Shown piece by piece: positions 1 through 8,639 of a stretch of 26,324 bases of DNA (position 1 is its first letter; every line of letters begins with the position of its first letter). The DNA comes from Botryllus schlosseri (taxonomy: Eukaryota; Chordata; Ascidiacea; Stolidobranchia; Styelidae). Under the pieces are notes generated by a model that was not told where the DNA came from, made no database searches, and saw nothing but the letters and a program-made list of their open reading frames with translations. The translations under genes and the position numbers were made by a program. The stretch lies in the NCBI GenBank assembly GCA_000444245.1, contig ATSW01014110.1:1-26324 (forward strand). The letters are read 5' to 3'.

Positions 1-214
1 TCAGTGTTCTCAGAACTATCCGTAAGTGAGGCGTCAGATTTGGAGGCATCTGATGATATATTCTTTGAACTGCTGCCACTGTGCTGTGACGTTGAAATTG
101 AAAGATCGAGGAAGGAGGGTCGATTGCGGGATCTGGATTCGTTGCGTTTTCTTCGCGATTGAAACACGATTTCCGCTGTGTCTTCGCTTTCAATGTTGTC
201 ATTATTTTCCGAAC
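1..214 (-). CDS. TECPR2: TECPR2 exon 10, partial (Ser/Arg-rich linker, cut by the window edge)
   Basis: The exon opens after TTTATTTACATAG with two bases completing a Ser codon from exon 9 and stays open to base 1. It encodes an acidic start (SENNDNIESEDTAEI), then RRKRNESRSRNRPSFLDLS and a long Ser-rich run. Vertebrate TECPR2 has a similar Arg-Ser-Ser-rich block (SEPRSRSSSLNSTDSGSG) at the corresponding place. Confidence 0.78.
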
Positions 215-3200
215 CTATGTAAATAAATACAATTTCAAAACATTGATATATCTGCAGCCATCGAGAAAAAGCTATAGTTCTTTCCATGGCAGAGAGATAA
301 CTTTCGAATCAGTACCAAAAGTACGGCATAGAAATCAGACCAGTGGCTCTCTTCAACCTTAAGCGAATTTACCCGAAATTTTTGCCGTCACAAAATACAA
401 AAATCTATCACACCGCACATGAAATACGTTACTATAGTGATATAGTCTGTGTCAACAACAGTGTAAAAGAACAAAACCATGAAAACATGGTTTACAGACA
501 AAACGAAAAGATAATGAACATTTACTGCCAGATTTCTGTTGTATAAGTTGGGTGCGTGTCTTAACTCTTGAGACTGACTCAGTGAACCCCTAGCGTTCGT
601 GTCAATCCAGGTCCAAGAACCAGCGACTTGGACCCACATTTTACTGACCTGGAATGAAAATCTATCAAAAACTGCTGTCAATTCGTCATCCGGTGATATC
701 AAGATTTCCTTTCATGAGTGAAACTGCAACAACCTTTCTTTACCTCATGCAGTTTTTGTTATTTCTATGTGTAGTTGAGTACCAATAATGACTAATCTGA
801 CCACTTCTGGCGACTCATCATCCGGCGCCCATGTAGCACACAAACAAAATATAGCAGCTCTATTCATGCATTTGCGTTGATATGGTAGAACTCTTTTTTG
901 TATAAGCCTAATAATTTGTTTCATCTGCTCTCTGGATAGTGATGGTATGTTGCTCCCCTGTCTTACAGTTCTACTGCTGTTGAAGTATAAGACATCGGAT
1001 TTGTATTGAAAATTTGTAGCATATGTTTACAATTCTACTAGATGCCATAAAAAGTAACAATAATTACTTTCTTGAACATTCTCGATCTGTTCAACAGAAC
1101 TGGGTCCCTTCTCACAGTTGTTTGTTGTGGTAAGACCCGTGGTTGCTATGCTGTTTTCTTGAGACTGATCTGTTTCTTGATGAGTTGACTTGACAGCAAG
1201 AACCATTTCATGCATATTCTCTGCCTGCAATGTTACATCGGTTTCATAGTATACGCATTCTGAAACACGAGACACAGTATCTGCATACTTGCAATTGCAA
1301 CTCATGTTCAGGTTCAGACTTAATGCCTGGTATGCGCAATGCTCGAAATGAGAGATTGGTCTTGACATCGGAAAGCGAACTCTTCAGCTCCTATCAAGCT
1401 GTAGCAAATAAATCGGATGCAATGTGAAGAAAAATTGCCGGCATATTCACGACTAGAGACCGAAGGATATTACAGATCACCTCGATCTATTCGGCCAATA
1501 TTCAGAAGATATGGCATCAGTGGTTCTCAAACTTTTTGGATGTCGCAACCGCATTTCAAACTTCAGAGTACTTATGGAGCCGCGTGGGAACACTTGAGGA
1601 TACTACTTATACCTCTGCATCTCACCATCCACCTAATTCGAAAGCATGCACATAGACTTCTATAGATTCTATATCGGTTATTTTAGAATTGATAGACGCA
1701 GTTTGGCGAGTTCTATACATTGAAATAAACTGAAAATGCATATCATCACTACAATATGCCGTTATGTGACAGCTCTTCATACATTCCAGCACCTAATGCA
1801 CAAGTTTGAGGGGGATTATACGCTGAGTAATATTGGTAATATTGCGATTTCCACCTGAATATGACCCGCTTCTTTGATGCTAGTAAAATTGTGTCGGAAT
1901 TTACTCTTCACAGATACTATATATAAAGGTCTATGACCGGTAGAACTCGAGATATATCATTGTCTGACGGGTATTCATCCATCTATTTGATGCTAGTCCA
2001 CAAGAATTCCATTTCTCCGTTTTCAGAAGCTGCTTTAGACAGAACCAATATCCCCTATTTTAGCATCCATGTACAGAAATTGACTATAACTATTCATAGA
2101 AACTAACAACAACTGTCAACTATATTTTTGTGGCATATTCCGGGCCGCTAGCTTGGAGCCGCGGTTGTGAATCTCTGCTTGTGACAATAAAAATTACCTT
2201 CAATTTTTTGAGAGCTTCNTTTGTGTTTTCTTCCTCCAGGAGTTTTCGTTTTGCTGGGAATTGATTTGAATGTTCAGCGGGCAAAATCATAGTTTCGAAA
2301 TTCGCAAAATCGAGCGTTTTATCAAAGCCATTCCTTACATGCAATTTTGTCAGAGCCTTCCGCTAGTCTATGAATGCTGCGGTTTTTGCATAGAACGAAA
2401 ATTTCAGACTTGGTAGTAGACACATCCAGTATCTCAGAGAAGTCGTGCGATGTGGCAAGAACACTCGGCTGGACGGTATCGATGAGGAAAAGTGAAGACC
2501 CTGAAAACAGGGTTGAAGAACTTGAAAATTTTTAGCTTTTCAAAATCAGATTATGAAAGTTGACGACAGCTTTTTCAAGAAGTAGATCAAAATTATGATT
2601 ACGCCATCTCTAAGTAGTGAATGGAAATTAGCCGTTCGCAGCAGTGCCGACTCGGCGGAAATTCCGTTACCTTACCGGAGTAAGCTAGCAGATATTTATC
2701 CTGAAAAAACATCAGTTTTCTGAATTGCTGGTCCTTGTTGATAACTAGTGGCGGGTTGACGAGTTTAATTTCAGAACTCGGGTCCGAAACGGAATCTCTC
2801 AGAAGTAGCGTTTTCGTGACCCTGCCCTCGATATCTGCCTGTTAAAAAATTAGAGGTTATGGAGAGAATATGAGAAATCAGCGGTGCTAAGTAGAAGTAA
2901 GAAGTTTACAAGTCATAAATTCCAGCCTTGTTTTTACCTAAAACATTGAAAAATGTGAACTATAAGTAGTCTAGCATTATAACTACTTGGGTCGGTAGTG
3001 CAAGCAGGCAATACTTGAGTAATCTGATGAAAGTAGAAGCACTCCGTTACAGACCACTTCTGGAAATAGTTCAGGCCCTACCAAATCCAATAATAGGGTT
3101 ACTTATTCTAATCTGTTGCATCAAGATTGCAAAAAAGGGTCTCACAATCCATATCCTGTAGCCAGGCCTTGCGCAATAAATCAGAAGATCCAATGTTGAT

Positions 3201-6200
3201 ACAGAATCGGGTCCAAAGCAAGCTCCAAAAACGCCTCTGAAAAGAAAGAAGAGATTTCGAATATCTCAATATCCAAAGCACAAGCACTATGAGTCAGAGT
3301 TGAACGACTAGACAATTTTCAGGTTAATATTAGAATTAGAATGATAGCCACACAGTTATTTTACAAATAGATCGGGGTTAGATTTACTGAATTCGCAGAA
3401 ACTTGAAAATGAACAATTTCACTCTAACTAGTCTAATTAAACAACTAGAATTATCTAGTGGTCCAAGTCAGATTGTTTTCAACCACATAGTAATTCTCAC
3501 TGTCGCGTCTTAGATCCAATACAAAGTAGTCGGTTGTCGGGTAGATTTGTGTTGAACACGATGGTTCGTTCCGTGGTGGAAACCAATAGAACTTTGTGTT
3601 TGTAGGAAATGCTGACGACTACATGATCTTCTTTTAACACAGTCGAGTACCGACAGTCGTTCTAGAAATGGAGTCGCGGCATTACATCACTGTGACGCAT
3701 TAGTACCTGAGTGATTCGATTCTGAATCAAGCATTCGAGTATCATGACGTCATAATAGTATGAATGATGTGAAAAGGCCGAGTATGTACCTTTTATGCGA
3801 GCACAAAAAATATAACGCAAATTTTGCATCACGTTGAAGATAATTCGGTAGTTTTTGGCCATACCAATTTCATTGCACTTTGTGACAATGCTGCGGGTTT
3901 GAACATGACTTCACAGATATAGCATTTCCACTAATATGTGTAGCTTTGTACGAGATGTTTCATACGCCGTGATACGAATAATCGAGGTTTCAAGGTTCTA
4001 TAGCGGAAAATAGTATCGAAGGCAGGGCTGTAATGACTCGAGTCACAATGTTTTGGTGACTCCACTTGACTCGAGTCATTTTTCAAATGAGTAAAATGAC
4101 TCGACTCGAATCAATTTGTGTATTGACTCGACTTGTACTCGAGTCATTGGGCATGCAAGCTAGGACGGCCAAGACAGACATTTCATTGTAACTTTAAACA
4201 ATAGTGAAGTCACCACATTGTTGGTATTTCGTCTATCAGTCAGTGATACTTGAAAAATGGGGCCAGAATTTGTCAGAACTGAGGGAAATTACTATATTAT
4301 GAATGCAAGCCTTTCTACATCACTCGAGAAGAGTTGTAAAACGTCGGTTGAACTAAAAACTGAACAGTAAAGACAATGACTTGGACTCGTACTCGAGTCA
4401 CAAAACTATGACTCGGACTCAACCCTATACTTGCTGACTTGACTCCAATTGACTTGAGACAAAACTATAAAAGTGAGATTGACTTGTGACTCGGAACCTT
4501 GCGACTTGGTTACAACCCTGATCGAAAGTTTAATTCTCGTAGATAAATTAACTCTCAGTGGCGAGGAGAATATCATTCCAGTACTTAAAAGAATCTCTCA
4601 CTAATCTCTGCTCTAATTATAATTAATACTAGTTTTAGATTTAAGTACTCGGATCATTTTGCCTTGTCCTAGTCATTAGTCGTCGAATCGATTGCTCCAC
4701 GAGTTAAAAAGCAAATGTCCAATGACCTTACCTTCTCAAAATCCAGATCAACGACACAAACTTTTCCGCTCTTATCGCCGCAAAATAACTTCATTCCGTT
4801 CGAACTCCATTGCAGGCATGTGATCTCAGACGTATGGGGAACGACAACTGGGTATCGATTAACCTAAAGAAACAAAATGGAGATTCATCAAGCGGCTTGG
4901 TTGTTTCGTGGAAATCGTATGAACTCTTGTTATCGGAAATGCTTCCTATTCACATTGTCAGGAATCTTACAATTTTAACAGAGAACGCCAAAGTAGTCAG
5001 TGTTTCTACTCAAGTAAAAGTAGAAGAAATTATGAACAACTACGGGTGCTCTATTGTAAAAATTACGTTTTTATTTCAAGTCAACCCAATAATATTTTCA
5101 GTAAAAATGTCCAAATTGCCTGTTTTCTCGTCCGCTACTATAACTTTTGTTACTTGTAAAAAGTCTCCTCTTTTTCAGATCTCAAAATATGGTAACCCTA
5201 CTTTACGACTAACTCAAAATGACTAACGACACTTCGAATAGATAAAATTTTCAAAATATACTCAGTTACCGCGGCTCATTCACACAGTTCTTATCACAAT
5301 TTCACTCATGTAGTGATGAAAATTTCATTATAACGTGCTTTTGGTTAAAAAAAATGTTCAAGTAAACATGGAAGTACTCTAAAACATAACCATGTAAGTG
5401 AGCAGTGCAAGTAGTCATAAGCTACTTGAGTACTCAAAAATTAAAAGTAACTCGGTCACTGACCATGGGGCAGAAAACTCACCCGCTTGGTGCTTGGAGC
5501 TGACCCAGTAGAAAGAACTGCGATGAGGACGCGACCGTCTGACGATGCCAGACCGCATTGGCAGTCGATGCCGACAAACAGTTTGACTCGCGTCACCTTT
5601 TCTTTGCGAGACTGTTAAAAAGAAGGAGGGGGTGGTGAAGAAAAACAACAATCCAGAGTTTTACGAGTAGAAAATTTTCAGCTTCTCCCAACTAGATTAG
5701 AATTTGAATGATAGCTACACAGTGTTTTTAATCAGACTATAATCAGAATGACTGGTTTCGTTAAAACTCGGAAATTCAATTGAATTCTTCATTCAAAAGA
5801 AATGCGACAAAAATCAAGTTCAGTTAATATCAAATCAGAGTTCATTATCATATTCATAAGCATGAGAATGGTGAATATCTGAAAACCATCTGGGTTGTAA
5901 CCACGTAACAACGTTCCGAGTCACAAGTCAAATATACTTTCATAGTTTTGATTCAAGTCAAGTCTNGTATATATCCAATTCACCACCAAGTCAAGTCCGA
6001 GCCCAAGTCATGAAGTTCACCGTTCGTTATCGAGATTTTGGAAGGTTGGAAATTGAATTAAGCTCCGAATTAGAAATAAATATGACGAAAACCAAACGTT
6101 TCTCATCAAATCAGATTTAACTTTCAAGTCATAAGCATGAAAATAGCATATGCCTGTATAGCAAGCTTGGCTTATTTTGCACGATACAGTTCTCCTGACG

Positions 6201-6813
6201 CATTTTCAGGAAAAAAGAAATGAGATTAGAATTAGGATGAGAACATAAAAACATATCACAAATTTCAGTAAAGTAGATTATCGACATTTCACTCTAATGA
6301 GTGTAAATGGGAAATTAGAATTCTCTAGTTATCCAGGTCTGGCACAATCGATGAGGGAAATTGCACCTCTAGAGACAGCTTCAATAATTCTCCTGTGGTT
6401 CTGTTGTAGACGAAGCCACAGTCAGCATCAGTGCCGTAGAGGAAATATTCTCCTTCAGAATCCATCGATGTGATTGAAACCGATGTGCTCCAAAATCCGC
6501 GTTGGATTTTTTGAGGGATGATCGTGTCTAAAGAATCGATAGACGGGAATTCCTTGAAGTTTGACAGAGGTGATGCGACCTTTGCAGTTTTATCAGTGAT
6601 ATCTTCGGTGGAAGTGTCTTTCCGTAACTGTGGGCTTGTGATTGGTAGGTGATTATTCCGAGCCTCGAGAGCTTGTTGATCTGCATTGGACGCGCTGATT
6701 TCGTTAGAATCTGATTGCTGGCATAGTTCTGAAGATATGACCTGATCATTTTCAGCTACATGGTCGTCGTATTCCATAGGATTAATCCTAGTTTCAGATG
6801 GGCTCGCCATCAT
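1..6813 (-). CDS. TECPR2: TECPR2, N-terminal part of the gene (10 exons, runs off the left edge)
   Basis: Ten exons read on the minus strand: 6813-6367, 5611-5483, 4863-4732, 3661-3501, 3236-3146, 2838-2676, 2500-2339, 2253-2198, 1326-1068 and 214-1. All phases agree and give about 604 residues. Stretches such as IPQKIQRGFW, SSNGMKLFCGDKSGKV, HKVLLVST and YCARPGYRIW align in order with vertebrate TECPR2 (IPTKIQKGFR, SPNGMKLFSGDDKGKI, QKVLLVST, YASRPGLRLW). Known role of the family: an N-terminal WD40 propeller, a long disordered middle and C-terminal tectonin repeats with a LIR motif; it binds Atg8 proteins and supports autophagy and ER exit sites. The window covers the propeller and the start of the disordered middle; the tectonin repeats (human protein about 1411 residues) lie outside. 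Exons 1-7 are firm. Exons 8-10 rest on phase, splice signals and composition rather than alignment. HPS5 shares a related propeller but matches less well. Confidence 0.9.
215..1067. other. TECPR2 intron 9: hAT remnant, otherwise nothing recognised
   Basis: Only the hAT end at about 766-809 is recognisable. Short open frames on both strands here (for example minus 702-388) lack consistent splice sites and do not resemble TECPR2. Confidence 0.5.
766..809 (-). mobile_element. hAT (CAGAGGTGG family) terminus
   Basis: Read on the minus strand from 809, CAGAAGTGGTCAGATTAGTC and the following ACTCAACTA match the right terminus of the complete family member at 11878-13385. The other end could not be located. 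Confidence 0.55.
1068..1326 (-). CDS. TECPR2: TECPR2 exon 9 (disordered middle, probable)
   Basis: 86 codons plus one base, phase 0 to phase 1 (acceptor GCATACCAG, donor GAAA/GTAATT). Its Thr, Ser, Glu and Gln-rich translation (for instance KSTHQETDQSQENSIATTGL) fits the poorly conserved linker that follows the propeller in this family. The end phase fits exon 10 exactly. A different upstream acceptor is possible, and another small exon could lie between here and exon 8. Confidence 0.65.
1327..2197. other. TECPR2 intron 8: hAT-Charlie-like fragment, otherwise nothing recognised
   Basis: Besides the terminus at 1518, the stretch is low-complexity AT-rich DNA with no open frame that joins the neighbouring exons. 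An undetected small phase 0/phase 0 exon cannot be excluded. Confidence 0.45.
1518..1610 (+). mobile_element. hAT (Charlie-like) 5' terminus fragment
   Basis: CAGTGGTTCTCAAACTTTTT followed by GGATGTCGCAACCGC is the well-known terminal pattern of Charlie-type hAT elements (CAGTGGTTCTCAA, then a pyrimidine-rich run and GTCGC). No matching opposite end or target duplication was found, so this looks like a truncated relic. Confidence 0.5.
2198..2253 (-). CDS. TECPR2: TECPR2 exon 8 (short charged linker exon, probable)
   Basis: 56 bases, phase 1 to phase 0 (acceptor TTCCCAG, donor TTGAAG/GTAATT). It encodes S-KRKLLEEENTxEALKKLK, a charged helix-like linker after the propeller. An N at 2219 leaves one codon (AAN) unresolved as Asn or Lys. 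There is no alignment to vertebrate TECPR2; support is the open frame, splice signals and matching phase on both sides. Confidence 0.65.
2339..2500 (-). CDS. TECPR2: TECPR2 exon 7 (last WD40 blade)
   Basis: 162 bases, phase 1 to phase 1 (acceptor TTTTCAG/GG, donor GCAT/GTAAGG). SSLFLIDTVQPSVLATSHDF and KSEIFVLCKNRSIHRLAEGS match vertebrate YSIYLLDTVNQATVAGLEGS and ENEIFFLKGDRNIIRISSRP. Confidence 0.9.
2676..2838 (-). CDS. TECPR2: TECPR2 exon 6 (end of propeller)
   Basis: 163 bases, phase 0 to phase 1. ADIEGRVTKTLLLRDS matches vertebrate ADVHGTVQATFILKDA, and LMFFQDKYLLAYS matches VSCFFQEGWVLSW. A second GTAAC site lies five bases beyond the chosen TCCG/GTAAGG donor; only the chosen one keeps the frame into exon 7. 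Confidence 0.9.
2879..3062 (+). mobile_element. Short hAT MITE (CAGAGGTGG family), 184 bp
   Basis: The left end reads CAGCGGTGCTAAGTAGAAG. The right end read on the minus strand is CAGAAGTGGTCTGTAACGGA and continues GTGCTTCTACTTT, close to the left terminus of the 11878 element (CAGAGGTGGTCAGTAACGAA, GTACTTCTACTTT). Target duplications are no longer recognisable. It lies in TECPR2 intron 5. Confidence 0.6.
3146..3236 (-). CDS. TECPR2: TECPR2 exon 5 (WD40 blade)
   Basis: 91 bases; one base completes the split Gln codon from exon 4, then 30 codons to a phase 0 donor (ATT/GTGAGA). GVFGACFGPDSVSTLDLLIY and CARPGYRIWI match vertebrate GKFGACFIPG and ASRPGLRLWK. Confidence 0.92.
3307..3459. repeat. 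ACTAGA-ended repeat, short copy
   Basis: It is bounded by ACTAGA and TCTAGT. Inside, TATTAGAATTAGAATGATAG with CCACACAG matches the 5' parts of the copies at 5691 and 25185. It sits in TECPR2 intron 4 and is much shorter than the other copies, probably an internally deleted form. Confidence 0.5.
3501..3661 (-). CDS. TECPR2: TECPR2 exon 4 (WD40 blade)
   Basis: 161 bases, phase 0 start, phase 2 end (CGACA/GTGAGA). SYKHKVLLVSTTERTIVFNT matches vertebrate DYSQKVLLVSTLQRSLLFYT, and IGSKTRQ lines up with IGTQPRK. The acceptor ATTTCTAG is short but gives the correct frame. Confidence 0.9.
4023..4520. mobile_element. hAT element, GACTCGAGTC family, 498 bp
   Basis: Termini are CAGGGCTGTAATGACTCGAG and, from the other strand, CAGGGTTGTAACCAAGTCGC. 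It is flanked by an 8 bp target duplication with one mismatch (ATCGAAGG at 4015-4022, ATCGAAAG at 4521-4528). Both subterminal regions carry many copies of GACTCGAGTC/GACTTG motifs, as is usual for transposase binding sites in hAT elements. No coding capacity, so non-autonomous. It lies in TECPR2 intron 3. Confidence 0.85.
4732..4863 (-). CDS. TECPR2: TECPR2 exon 3 (WD40 blade)
   Basis: 44 codons, phase 0 to phase 0 (acceptor TTCTTTAG, donor GAGAAG/GTAAGG). HTSEITCLQWSSNGMKLFCG is a classic WD40 strand pattern and matches vertebrate HKNSITALAWSPNGMKLFSG almost residue for residue. Confidence 0.93.
4979..5472. mobile_element. hAT element (CAGAGGTGG family), about 490 bp, filling TECPR2 intron 2
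   Basis: The left end CAGAGAACGCCAAAGTAGTC, then TACTCAAGTAAAAGTAGAAG, matches the right terminus of the 11878 element. The right end, read on the minus strand as GGTCAGTGACCGAGTTACTT and then GAGTACTCAAGTAG, matches that element's left terminus. The element occupies about 80% of the 619 bp intron, and its end lies about 10 bp from the exon 2 donor. Target duplications are eroded. Confidence 0.7.
5483..5611 (-). CDS. TECPR2: TECPR2 exon 2 (WD40 blade)
   Basis: 43 codons, phase 0 at both ends (acceptor TTAACAG, donor CGG/GTGAGT). The peptide VTRVKLFVGIDCQCGLASSD followed by GRVLIAVLS matches vertebrate ITVVKLLSCFDDLVAAGTAS followed by GRVAVFQLVS. A hAT transposon end begins about 10 bp beyond its donor. 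Confidence 0.9.
5691..6329. repeat. ACTAGA-ended repeat, interrupted by a hAT fragment
   Basis: It begins ACTAGATTAGAATTTGAATG and ends AATTAGAATTCTCTAGT. The internal segment near 6155-6210 (GATACAGTTCTCCTGACGCA) is also present at about 25400 and, inverted, at about 25520-25575. A 126 bp hAT remnant (5890-6015) interrupts it. It fills most of TECPR2 intron 1. Confidence 0.55.
5890..6015. mobile_element. hAT fragment, GACTCGAGTC family
   Basis: CTGGGTTGTAACCACGTAAC corresponds to the CAGGGTTGTAACCAAG terminus of the element at 4023-4520 and is followed by several CAAGTCAAGTC-type subterminal motifs. Only one end is recognisable. Confidence 0.6.
6367..6813 (-). CDS. TECPR2: TECPR2 exon 1: start codon, disordered extension, first WD40 blade
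   Basis: It encodes residues 1-149 and ends in phase 0 at a CTAGAG/GTGCAA donor. An in-frame TGA lies 39 bases upstream of the ATG, so the start is fixed, although the second codon is also ATG. Residues 1-85 are acidic, rich in Ser, Asn and Gln, and have no counterpart in the human protein, where the conserved FxEF motif begins near residue 10. The conserved part starts at residue 86 (FKEFPSIDSLDTIIPQKIQR) and runs through GEYFLYGTDADCGFVYNRTT. Confidence 0.9.
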
Positions 6814-8639
6814 GATCCGAAAATTGACCCGGTTACTCCCTCATATTCTCCGGTGTTTTAGACATAGGTGGGATAACCGCCTAAATCAACAACAATGATC
6901 CTGTGATAACGTATTCGTAATGTAGCAAAAACAGAAGAAAACGGAAGAGGGAACACTCACAGTAAGCAATTTAAAACATGGTCAAGATGACATAGAGGCA
7001 CTGGTTAACAAGATAATAACTTGATGAGTTTAGGTACGCTCCTGTAAGGTGGTCATGAAACAGTTGTTTGAATATGTGGAGAGGTTTATCCTGAATATGG
7101 GACAGAATGGACTTCCTTCAAAGCTAATGTTCTCGCAATAAAAATAGGTTCATAGCAGAGCCCGGAGTATGGTCGTTTCAAAGTTATAATCCAAGTTACT
7201 TCGATTCCCTCCTATCATTATATCGTANTNTTGTGGTGTTTTGATGTGATAAAAATTTCAATATAATCACAGACTAATTGACTATTTTTAATTATACCAA
7301 CAGTCTTTTCTGTATTGTGACAGTCTTTGGGTCGGCAATAATCATGAAATACGTTCTTGGATTATTTTGATGTTAACAACATATTGCATTAAGGTTGTAG
7401 CTATGCTCAATTGCTCATTAACTAATACCACTATGACAACATATTGAATCATTTTCAGACTGACATGGTTTGAGAGACTGCTCGACGTCTGTCTATGCAA
7501 CGAGTATGACATCAGACAACATAATACAATCTGATAGAGAAAGGCAAACTCTACCATAACCTGATATGCATTGTTTGATAACAAACATGAAAAACCTGTG
7601 AGCAAACAAACCATAACCACATTATCATTCTATCACTGTTCACTAGCTTTCTATTCAAGCCACATTGAAGCATCATAGTGACAAAAGAAATATTTTATCA
7701 AGGAAAATCCAATTTAGACTAATTCCACTGTGTTAGAACAATGTCTTGACCATAATACACACTTTGTCGTATGTTCCCACTTTGGACAGAAATAACAAAT
7801 ACAGTCTGTTTTATGCCTTTGTCAATGGTTTAGTACAGTAATAGAGCATACAGTATTCGTTGAATACTTTTGTATCGTAGTATTGCACAGCACAACTAAC
7901 CTGCCTTGAAATTATAACTCTTCGCATTTGATGCAATCAGTGCTAATTACTGCAGTATGGTGCAGCTGCAATTCATTTATTATGCAACAGAACAGTATTT
8001 TGAATGCATTACCTGCTCTTACGCATGACCAATTCACCATGAAACAAGCAATTGATTTTCCGCATAATACAAACTCGCTTCTCCGAATCATTCGGCCAAA
8101 AGTGAGCGGAACTAAAGTGTCGGAATTAGGAGGAGGCGATTATATATCTAGAACATGTTCATGGCTGAGGACAGATGTTGGCGGACGATGGTCTGTACGC
8201 TGATTTGATACAAATACGACAAAAATTATTACAACAATAAATTCTGGATGAAGGCAACGACTTCAGTTTGAGAAAACTGAGCATTTGGAACCCTGAAAAA
8301 CGGAGCATTTAGAACACATGATAATGCGTAAACAGTCATGGATATTTCCACCAAGAAAATAACTTTTCATGTAGCCTACCTCTAAAGATAGCCGAATAAA
8401 AGAAACAGTGAGTAACAACACAAATTTCATAGAAGGCAGATCATAAATGGCAATTTAGTTGCAACGATGGCAACTGATGGCATTGTACAAGCGTCGTGAG
8501 AGGATTACAATATCAAAGCATGTACGGTTATTGCTGATTGATTGATCAAGAGTATGAGTCAATATAATCATGCAAAATATGTATGCAAGCTCACTCAATA
8601 TACCAGAGGGAATAGTGGGAAAAATAGCACATCGACTTA
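6814..8639. other. Intergenic region upstream of TECPR2
   Basis: This is the start of the 9.6 kb spacer between two divergent genes, so the TECPR2 promoter should lie at its left edge. On the minus strand, a GTGAGT at 6961-6956 and a possible acceptor (TTATCACAG) near 6900 would permit a noncoding leader exon, but nothing else supports it. Apart from a faint LINE 3' end at about 7185-7270, I recognise no gene or element. The minus-strand open frame at 7620-7342 has no family resemblance. Confidence 0.4.
7185..7270 (+). mobile_element. Diverged LINE 3' UTR fragment
   Basis: CCCTCCTATCATTATATCGT, then TTGTGGTGTTTTGATGTGATA and AAAAATTTCAATATAAT, lines up with the conserved 3' end of the LINE copies at 11700-11790 and 13417-13490 (CTTCCTATCTTTCATTGTAT, TTGTGGTGTATTGAACTGATA). 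Two Ns interrupt it. Confidence 0.45.

Noticed and set aside
388-860. Possible extra TECPR2 exons on the minus strand (SPDDELTAVFDRFSFQ at about 700-645, APDDESPEVVR at about 830-795)
   Set aside because: Acceptors are poor or missing in the needed frame. The second overlaps a hAT terminus ending at 809, and exon 9 already joins exon 10 in phase.
4810-5226. 138-codon plus-strand open frame
   Set aside because: It is antisense to TECPR2 exon 3 and runs through intronic hAT sequence; it has no domain resemblance.
6896-6961. Noncoding 5' leader exon and intron for TECPR2 (GTGAGT donor at 6961, acceptor near 6900)
   Set aside because: Both signals are short and unsupported by homology or transcript data, so it is not annotated as a feature.
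7342-7620. 92-codon minus-strand open frame with hydrophobic residues
   Set aside because: No recognisable family, no splice or promoter context, and AT-rich composition that produces such frames by chance.
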